The notes beneath the pieces are model-generated. The model was not told the DNA's origin. It saw only the letters and a program-made list of their open reading frames with translations, and did not search any database. 64,000 nt of DNA from Wolbachia endosymbiont of Oedothorax gibbosus (GTDB lineage: Bacteria; Pseudomonadota; Alphaproteobacteria; Rickettsiales; Anaplasmataceae): assembly GCF_936270145.1 (NCBI RefSeq), contig NZ_OW370537.1, forward strand, positions 1,240,001-1,304,000, written 5' to 3'. Made by a program: the position numbers and the translations under genes. Each line of letters begins with the position of its first letter. Position 1 is the first letter of the stretch. This document shows, piece by piece, positions 58,007 through 64,000 of the stretch.

Positions 58007-59518
58007 CTAATGAAAAAAACTGCGAACGCCAGTGAAAAACATAGCAATTTTATTTTCATTTGCAGCTTTTATCACATCTTGATCTTTCAGCGAGCCACCA
58101 GGCTGAATTATAGCTGTAATTCCATGTTTTGCGCTTTCTACTATGCTATCTGGGAATGGAAAAAATGCATCTGAAGCAAGCACCGCACCTTTACACTTTT
58201 CACCCGCTTTTTTCACTGCAATGTTTACACTATCTATTCTGCTTGCTTGTCCTGCACCGATGCCAATAGCACAACCATCTTTTGCTATAACTATTGCGTT
58301 GGATTTCACATGTTTACATATTTTCCAGGCAAAAATAAGATCTTCCTTTTCTTTTTCTGTTGTAGTGCACTTTGTTACTTGTTCTGCTTTTATCTTGTGA
58401 TCATTATTTTCTTGCACCAAAAACCCACCAACAACATTTTTAGTTTGGTATTTCACATTTTGTTGAAAAGATTTATGAATAATCACTCTTAAATTTTTCT
58501 TTCTTTGCAAAATTTTTAGTGCCTCATTGCTGACTGACGGTGCTATCACAACTTCCAAAAATATCTCGTTTAATTTTTCTGCTAGCTTTAAATCTATCTC
58601 CCGATTTAAGGCAACTATGCCACCAAAACTGCTTACTTCATCACACGATAGAGCTTTTTCATATGCCTCCAAAGCATCATTACCAACAGCAGCGCCACAT
58701 GGGTTATTGTGCTTTATTATCACTGCTGCAGGCTCTTTAAACTCAGAAATTATGTTAAGTGCGGACTCTATATCTACTATATTATTATAACTCAACTCTT
58801 TTCCATGTATTTTTTCCAGCGGATGTTTGGTAAATTGATTACTATAAAATGCAGCTTTTTGATGGGGATTTTCACCATACCTGAGTTCTTGTACTTTACG
58901 TCCATATAGTGCAAAAAACTCTGGCAACTCATTATTTTTACTCTGGGATAAAAACCAACTGTGAATATTAGAATCATAGTGTGCAGTGAGAGCAAATGCT
59001 TTGGTTGCTAAATATTTTCTATATTCCAATGTTGTTTCATTGTTATTTTTTATCATCTCAGCTTTTAGTGCTTCGTAGTCTTGAATGCTAGAAATAACTG
59101 AAGTAAAACGAAAATTCTTTGCTGCGGCTCTAATTAACGCCACTCCGCCGATATCAATTTGTTCTATAATTTGCTCCTCACTTGAATCGCTATTCACCGT
59201 CTCCCAAAATGGATATAGGTTGGTTATAAGCAGGTCTATTGGCTCAATACCTAGATTTTGTATTTCTGTTTTGTGCTTTTCTCTATCGCAAAGTATTCCT
59301 CCATGAATTTTAGGGTGTAAAGTTTTTACTCTACCACCTAGTATCTCTGGAAATTGTGTGTAATCTGAGACCTCTTGTGTTTTTATTCCGGCATCAGATA
59401 GTGCTTTATAAGTATTTCCCGTTGAAAGAATTTCTATTTGTTGCTGCATTAAAAATGATGCAAGATCAATTATATTCGTTTTATCGTATACTGATATTAA
59501 AGCTCTTTTTATTTTCAT
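58007..59518 (-). CDS. purH: Bifunctional AICAR transformylase/IMP cyclohydrolase
   Basis: 503 residues. The N-terminal MGS-like domain begins IKRALISVYDKTNIIDLASF and has EILGGRVKTLHPKIHGGILC. The C-terminal AICARFT domain has LRYGENPHQKAAFY and VIIKHNNPCGAAVGND with the catalytic His, then SDAFFPFPDSIVESAKHGIT. It performs the last two steps to IMP, which GuaB then takes towards GMP. Confidence 0.97.
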   Translation of the reverse strand: MKIKRALISVYDKTNIIDLASFLMQQQIEILSTGNTYKALSDAGIKTQEVSDYTQFPEILGGRVKTLHPKIHGGILCDREKHKTEIQNLGIEPIDLLITNLYPFWETVNSDSSEEQIIEQIDIGGVALIRAAAKNFRFTSVISSIQDYEALKAEMIKNNNETTLEYRKYLATKAFALTAHYDSNIHSWFLSQSKNNELPEFFALYGRKVQELRYGENPHQKAAFYSNQFTKHPLEKIHGKELSYNNIVDIESALNIISEFKEPAAVIIKHNNPCGAAVGNDALEAYEKALSCDEVSSFGGIVALNREIDLKLAEKLNEIFLEVVIAPSVSNEALKILQRKKNLRVIIHKSFQQNVKYQTKNVVGGFLVQENNDHKIKAEQVTKCTTTEKEKEDLIFAWKICKHVKSNAIVIAKDGCAIGIGAGQASRIDSVNIAVKKAGEKCKGAVLASDAFFPFPDSIVESAKHGITAIIQPGGSLKDQDVIKAANENKIAMFFTGVRSFFH

Positions 59519-59582
59519 TTTTGTACAGAAAGTTTTTTAAGATTATATCTAAGGAAAGAAAATTTGTCTATATATAGCTACT

Positions 59583-59812
59583 ACGTCATACCGCCGAGGT
59601 ATCCACAACTGTACGAACATTGTGATACAAGAGACCAAGAAAGATGTCATCCCAGTCTGGGATCCAGAAAACTTCACTTTAAATGAGCACACCAGGTGGC
59701 TGTACAATGGAAACTGGATTCCAGACTGGAATGACAAGAAGAGGGCACTGGCATGACATCATCCTTTTTTCTGGATTCCAGACTGGAATGACACCCTTGA
59801 ACTAAAAGAAAA
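59583..59812. repeat. Cluster of short palindromic repeats
   Basis: It contains CGTCATACCGCCG, AACTGTACGAACATTGTG, two copies of CTGGATTCCAGACTGGAATG, GTCATCCCAGTCTGGGAT, and GGGCACTGGCATGACATC. Each is an inverted repeat or part of one found elsewhere in the window. No coding sequence is seen between purH and the RDD gene. Confidence 0.65.
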
Positions 59813-59815
59813 ATA

Positions 59816-60313
59816 TCAACTAGGTTTATAATCTATCACTACCGTGTTTGCAATTTTGTCATGAAGAAACTGCTTACGTTGGTCAAATATTGCGAATATA
59901 AAAACTAGAATCGGTAAAATTGCAAACCACTGAGAAACATAATCAATTAAAAAAAGAAAAACAAATGATAAAGCTGCCTCAGAAATGCACCTTATTGTTG
60001 CTTGCATTAGAGTAACACTTTTAAATGTATTTGCATCTTTGACATACATACCACATAACAACTGTCCTGGAGTACCTCCCAGTCTTGTTATCATTAATAT
60101 TTCTAATACTGTGTACAGCATTGATGTAAAGATTGTATAAGGAGATGTTAACTGTTTAATTTCGTCATGAAAGTTATCAACTCCGTGATTGCCAGATACT
60201 GCAATGTATAGAATGAATAAAGGAAAGAAAAATATGATATAGTCAAGTACTTCTGCTACAGTACGCCTTGTAAATCCTACATAATTTACTTTAACATTTA
60301 TTTCAGTATCCAT
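59816..60313 (-). CDS. RDD-family membrane protein
   Basis: 165 residues with three or four hydrophobic segments. The N-terminal YVGFTRRTVAEVLDYIIFFF gives the Arg-Asp pattern that names the family, and GGTPGQLLCGMYVKDANTFK is the conserved loop. The end is DQRKQFLHDKIANTVVIDY. RDD proteins are small membrane proteins of mostly unknown role, some linked to ion transport. It diverges from icd. Confidence 0.85.
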   Translation of the reverse strand: MDTEINVKVNYVGFTRRTVAEVLDYIIFFFPLFILYIAVSGNHGVDNFHDEIKQLTSPYTIFTSMLYTVLEILMITRLGGTPGQLLCGMYVKDANTFKSVTLMQATIRCISEAALSFVFLFLIDYVSQWFAILPILVFIFAIFDQRKQFLHDKIANTVVIDYKPS

Positions 60314-60469
60314 AACCCACCTATATTTTACTGACTAATATAATATTTTACTGACTAATATAAAAGTATTTTATTACATAACTGTAAATATACTAATTTG
60401 TGCAATATTAGCTGCTTGTGTCACTCTGTTATTTGAATTAACATTAAATCATTTATAACTAGGAAAGTT

Positions 60470-61897
60470 ATGTCAACACCAATCACAGTTGCATATGGCG
60501 ACGGTATCGGACCAGAAATTATGGAAGCGGTGCTGTCGATATTGCGCGAAGCAGAAGCGAAGATCTCAATAGATATTATTGAAATAGGAGAATGTATTTA
60601 TAATAAGGAATGGTCTCATGGAATTTCTCCAAGTGGTTGGGAGTCAATTGAAAGGACAAAGATATTACTCAAATCTCCGACAACAACTCCTCAAGGTAAA
60701 GGGCACAAAAGCTTAAATGTAGCGCTCAGAAAGAACCTAGGGTTATATGCAAATATCAGACCGTGTATTTCGTATCATCCTGTGATAGAAAATAAATTCG
60801 ATAAGTTTGATATTGTAGTAATACGTGAAAATGAAGAGGACGTTTACACCGGAATAGAGCATAGGCTCACTGGTGACTCTTACCAATGCACTAAAATTAT
60901 TACTAGATCCGGCTCAGAAAAAATATGCAGGTACGCTTTTGAATATGCAAAAAAACATAATAGAAAGAAAGTAACTTGTCTTACTAAAGATAACATAATG
61001 AAAATGACTGACGGAACTTTCCATGCAGCGTTTGATCGTATTGCAAAGGAATACCAGGACATAAAGGCAGAACATTATATAGTTGATATTGGCATGGCAA
61101 AAGTTGCAACAGAACCGGAGAATTTCGATGTTATAGTAACCGAGAACTTATATGGCGATATATTATCGGACATTGTGGCGCAAACCTCTGGATCTGTGGG
61201 ACTCGCTGGAAGTAGCAATATAGGTAATGAATATGCAATGTTTGAAGCAGTGCACGGTTCTGCTCCTGATATTGCAGAAAAAAATATAGCTAATCCTTCT
61301 GGACTTTTAAATGCTGCAGTGCATATGTTGGTCTACATCAGTCAAGTGAGTACTGCAAAACTAATTTACGATGCATGGTTAAAAACCTTAGAAGATGGAA
61401 TACACACTGCCGATTTATATAAAGAGAAAAAGAGTAAACAAAAAGTTGGTACCAAAGAATTTGCAGAAGCTATTATAGAGAATCTAGGAAAGAAGCCTGC
61501 AATATTATCTGAGCTTACAGTCGGTAGCAGTACAAATAGCAAAATAAGTGAAATACAAAATAGCTATGAACAGGACTATAAAACCAAAAAGCTAGTAGGT
61601 AGTGATATAGCGCTTGCTTGGGACAAATCCAGCAACTTTGACCAAATAGTTAGGTTATTTGAATCAAGTAATCTGCAAATGATAGCAATATACTCAAAAG
61701 GTCTTGCGATTTGGCCAGGAAACTCAAAACCTTCAAGTGATCAAATAACCTGTAGGTTTATCGCAAATAATGAAAAGCAAGCTATTACAAATAGTGATGT
61801 AAATAACTTGCTAATCAAACTCGAGGAAAATAGCTTTGACGTGGTGAGAATGGATAAGTTGTATTTATATGATGGGAAAGAGGGGTTTTTCTCTTAA
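60470..61897 (+). CDS. icd: Isocitrate dehydrogenase (long Rickettsiales/Thermus-type)
   Basis: 475 residues. The core (about 1-340) has VAYGDGIGPEIMEAVLSILR, the phosphate-binding DIVVIRENEEDVYTGIEHRL, ENLYGDILSDIVAQTSGSVG with the metal Asp residues, and the nucleotide end FEAVHGSAPDIAEKNIANPS. A C-terminal extension of about 135 residues with no catalytic motif follows; such a tail is known in Rickettsia and Thermus enzymes. It converts isocitrate to 2-oxoglutarate; NADP preference is assumed from the family. Confidence 0.94.
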   Translation: MSTPITVAYGDGIGPEIMEAVLSILREAEAKISIDIIEIGECIYNKEWSHGISPSGWESIERTKILLKSPTTTPQGKGHKSLNVALRKNLGLYANIRPCISYHPVIENKFDKFDIVVIRENEEDVYTGIEHRLTGDSYQCTKIITRSGSEKICRYAFEYAKKHNRKKVTCLTKDNIMKMTDGTFHAAFDRIAKEYQDIKAEHYIVDIGMAKVATEPENFDVIVTENLYGDILSDIVAQTSGSVGLAGSSNIGNEYAMFEAVHGSAPDIAEKNIANPSGLLNAAVHMLVYISQVSTAKLIYDAWLKTLEDGIHTADLYKEKKSKQKVGTKEFAEAIIENLGKKPAILSELTVGSSTNSKISEIQNSYEQDYKTKKLVGSDIALAWDKSSNFDQIVRLFESSNLQMIAIYSKGLAIWPGNSKPSSDQITCRFIANNEKQAITNSDVNNLLIKLEENSFDVVRMDKLYLYDGKEGFFS

Positions 61898-61901
61898 TGA
61901 T

Positions 61902-62179
61902 CGTTATATCAACTATGTTTTTTTAACACTCCCTATCTGCATATAGTGCTTTTATGGCATATTTAACATCAGATTTCCCCAATGCTCCATAGTGATCAGC
62001 CATTACTGTATTTTGTAGCTATGACTTGTTTGCTCAACATTATGTGCAATTTTCTTACTTGTGTATAGCTACAATACTCTCTATCTTTGCTATTTTCTTT
62101 GCTGTGTGTTGTTGTATATACTAATTCCTGTACTGCCTATGGCAATTTCGATATCTTCCATGTTATTTTCTGCAATCAT
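61902..62179 (-). mobile_element. IS5-group relic (GGCTTTGTTGCAT family), truncated both ends
   Basis: It carries the same left junction as 53060 (ATATCAACTATGTTTTTTTA, then CTATCTGCATATAGTGC) and follows it to TTCTGCAATCATT. The sequence then changes to a stretch with CACTTTGGAACCATACACC, which resembles the start of the small ORF at 17164. The remaining 62180-62287 holds no recognised gene. Confidence 0.75.
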
Positions 62180-62287
62180 TATCATCACACTTTGGAACCA
62201 TACACCTAGCAGCCATTCTCAAAACATTTACAAGCCTTGTCATTTCATACCCACCTTTTTGCATTAGTTGTGTAGCATCTTTTGATA

Positions 62288-63175
62288 TTAACAAGTCCTA
62301 TAATAGTGCAGCACTGCCTTACGTATTGCCAATCCGGATTCTACTTGCCGTAAAATAACACAATCTGCTACATCACTGCTAATCTCAATCTCTCTATTTA
62401 TTGGCCCTGGGTGCATAACAATCGCATTTGGTTTTGCGTATGATAGCTTTTGTGAATCAAGTCCATACAAATAAAAATATTCTTTCTCTGAAGAACTATT
62501 ATTCATGCGCTCTTTCTGCAATCTCAAAAGCATAATTACGTCAGCATCCTTTATACCTTCAATTAATGAATAATGGACTGAATCTACTTCAGGAAAATGC
62601 TTACAAATCAAAGTTGGTGGTGCGACCAAGCTTATCTCTGCTCCAAACATTTTTAGCAACCTTATATTTGACCTTGCAACTCTGCTGTGCAGAATATCTC
62701 CACATATCACAACTTTGAGATCCTTTATTTGCTTTTTATGACTGCTGATTACAAGATAATCTGCAAGAGCTTGAGTTGGGTGTTCACTGCTTCCATCGCC
62801 TGCATTGATTAGCGAGCAGTTAACATACTTTGCCAGTGTATTAATGATACCACTACTTTTATGCCTGATTATTATGTAATCAGGATTCATTGCATTTAAT
62901 GTTTTGATCATGTCTTTTAGATCTTCTCCCTTGTTAATAGAAGAAGATCTTATTGGCAAAGTTACAACATTTGCTCCAAGGCTTTTTGCTGCTATTTCAA
63001 AAGACGCAAGTGTACGCGTTGAATCTTCAAAGAATAAATTTATTACTGTCTTATTTTCCAAGATATGACCATTTGCAACTTCTTTTTTAAGGTACTGGCT
63101 AGCCAACTTAGTTATATTTTCAACGTCATCGACTGTGAGGTCTGAGATGTTTAACAAATTTCTTCTCTTGTTCAT
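62288..63175 (-). CDS. pyrB: Aspartate carbamoyltransferase catalytic subunit
   Basis: 295 residues. The carbamoyl-phosphate site is NLFFEDSTRTLASFEIAAKS near residue 50. INAGDGSSEHPTQALADYLV and VICGDILHSRVARSNIRLLK are in the middle, and VMHPGPINREIEISSDVAD near the end binds aspartate. It catalyses the committed step of pyrimidine synthesis. No regulatory pyrI is adjacent. Confidence 0.96.
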   Translation of the reverse strand: MNKRRNLLNISDLTVDDVENITKLASQYLKKEVANGHILENKTVINLFFEDSTRTLASFEIAAKSLGANVVTLPIRSSSINKGEDLKDMIKTLNAMNPDYIIIRHKSSGIINTLAKYVNCSLINAGDGSSEHPTQALADYLVISSHKKQIKDLKVVICGDILHSRVARSNIRLLKMFGAEISLVAPPTLICKHFPEVDSVHYSLIEGIKDADVIMLLRLQKERMNNSSSEKEYFYLYGLDSQKLSYAKPNAIVMHPGPINREIEISSDVADCVILRQVESGLAIRKAVLHYYRTC

Positions 63176-63279
63176 AGCTTCCTTTTTGAGATTATTCTAC
63201 TTTCTTAATTATTATTTTTCAATTGCACAGTTGTGAAAGAACAAAATAGAGTAGAAGAAAGCTGTAAAACTAGAAAGTA

Positions 63280-64000
63280 TTACTTCCATTTACACTCGTC
63301 CGCTATCATAACAGCCTCAAGGAGGTGTTTTTCAAGTTCACTTAGAGGCAAATCACTTTGTGAATACTTTCCCCAAGATTTTAATATATCAGAAGTTTCA
63401 ACACCTTCAATAATAGGATATTCTTGGTTTTTCTTAGCATATAACTCCTGAGCCTGTTTACTTACTAAAAATTCCAATAAGGCTATAGCATTTTCCCTAT
63501 TTTTTGCGTTTTTTGTTACTGCTGCACCACTAACATTTACCATTACACCGTAATCATTGTGATTAGGAAAAAAAACTCCTAGCTTGTCTGCAACATTCTT
63601 TTTATTTTCTGATGAAAGGATTCTCGCAAAGTAATAACTATTTACTATTGCAACATCTCCCTCACCAGCTGCTACGGCGTAAATTTGGTCTGTGTCACCA
63701 CCACTTGGTTTTCTTGCCATATTGCTCACAATTCCGCTTACCCATTCTTTCGTCTTTTCAAAACCATTATTTGCAATCATAAAAGCAATTAACGATCGGT
63801 TGTATGGACTTGTGGAAGAACGCACTAATATTTTTCCTTTCCATTTTTCACTTGCCAGGTCTTCATAAGTACTTAAGTCTTGAGAGTCTACTGATTCTTT
63901 ATTATAAACCAATATCCTAGTTCTTTTTGTAAGGCCAAACCAATAATCTTCACTGTCTCTAAATTTTGCAGGTATAGCACTTTTCAAAGCCTCTGAATCC
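63280..64000 (-). CDS. Iron(III) ABC transporter substrate-binding protein (FbpA/AfuA-like), C-terminal part
   Basis: The open frame continues beyond the right edge; the window shows about 240 C-terminal residues. It has IPAKFRDSEDYWFGLTKRTR, then SSTSPYNRSLIAFMI and GDVAIVNSYYFARIL with the paired Tyr typical of iron ligands in FbpA. It ends IIADECKWK. It would capture ferric iron in the periplasm. The signal peptide and N-terminal lobe lie outside the window. Confidence 0.88.
   Translation of the reverse strand, partial: DSEALKSAIPAKFRDSEDYWFGLTKRTRILVYNKESVDSQDLSTYEDLASEKWKGKILVRSSTSPYNRSLIAFMIANNGFEKTKEWVSGIVSNMARKPSGGDTDQIYAVAAGEGDVAIVNSYYFARILSSENKKNVADKLGVFFPNHNDYGVMVNVSGAAVTKNAKNRENAIALLEFLVSKQAQELYAKKNQEYPIIEGVETSDILKSWGKYSQSDLPLSELEKHLLEAVMIADECKWK

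Overview
The window is a chromosomal piece of a Wolbachia-type endosymbiont (Rickettsiales, Anaplasmataceae). This rests on four things: AT-rich DNA; a 16S rRNA gene standing alone without 23S or 5S; a Rickettsiales-style gene set (HemY-like protein, long isocitrate dehydrogenase, ankyrin-repeat and PD-(D/E)XK proteins, many carriers); and a heavy load of insertion sequences and short palindromic repeats. I do not assign a strain or supergroup.

Layout. 1-7.7 kb: start of clpA, then csp-rhlE, atpG-pmbA and lolC/E-(mitofilin-like)-hemY, all on the minus strand. 7.7-11.5 kb: a mannose-1-phosphate guanylyltransferase gene cut by an IS630 and an IS4 element. 11.5-18.5 kb: an orphan protein, sdhCD, the 16S gene with its precursor-processing stem, a TPR-like anchored protein, a degenerate IS481 element and murG. 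18.5-31 kb: orphan protein, lpdA, sdhA, a 160-bp MITE, a CPA2 antiporter with a redoxin, tmk, a second IS4 copy, asd, orphan protein, APC permease. 31-33.2 kb: IS110, IS5 and another IS5-group relic joined together. 33.2-37.5 kb: two tandem AGCS symporters and pssA-psd. 38-43.4 kb: Rpn-type nuclease protein, second IS630 copy, ankyrin protein, second MITE. 43.4-48.5 kb: a transposon graveyard around miaB, with IS982 inside an IS5-group element inside an IS110 relic. 48.5-53 kb: dksA-like, ccmB, rpsP, polyprenyl synthase, grpE, trpS. 53-64 kb: guaB, gpmI, tRNA-Asn, purH, RDD protein, icd, pyrB and a partial iron-binding protein gene, separated by repeats and IS relics.

Functionally, the intact genes cover central carbon and energy metabolism (sdhA/C/D, icd, lpdA, gpmI, atpG), nucleotide synthesis (guaB, purH, pyrB, tmk), phosphatidylethanolamine synthesis (pssA, psd), lipid II/DAP precursors (murG, asd), amino-acid uptake (two AGCS, one APC), translation/tRNA (16S, rpsP, trpS, miaB, tRNA-Asn) and stress/transcription control (grpE, csp, rhlE, dksA-like). 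The accessory content is almost entirely mobile DNA and its debris.

I found no CRISPR array, prophage structural block, secretion cluster or recognisable novel defence system. The most notable observations are the exactly reconstructable double-IS gene disruption, the layered IS nest, a 160-bp MITE family with 10-bp target duplication, a 478-bp inverted repeat pair 30 kb apart, and a palindromic repeat embedded in the coding sequence of gpmI.
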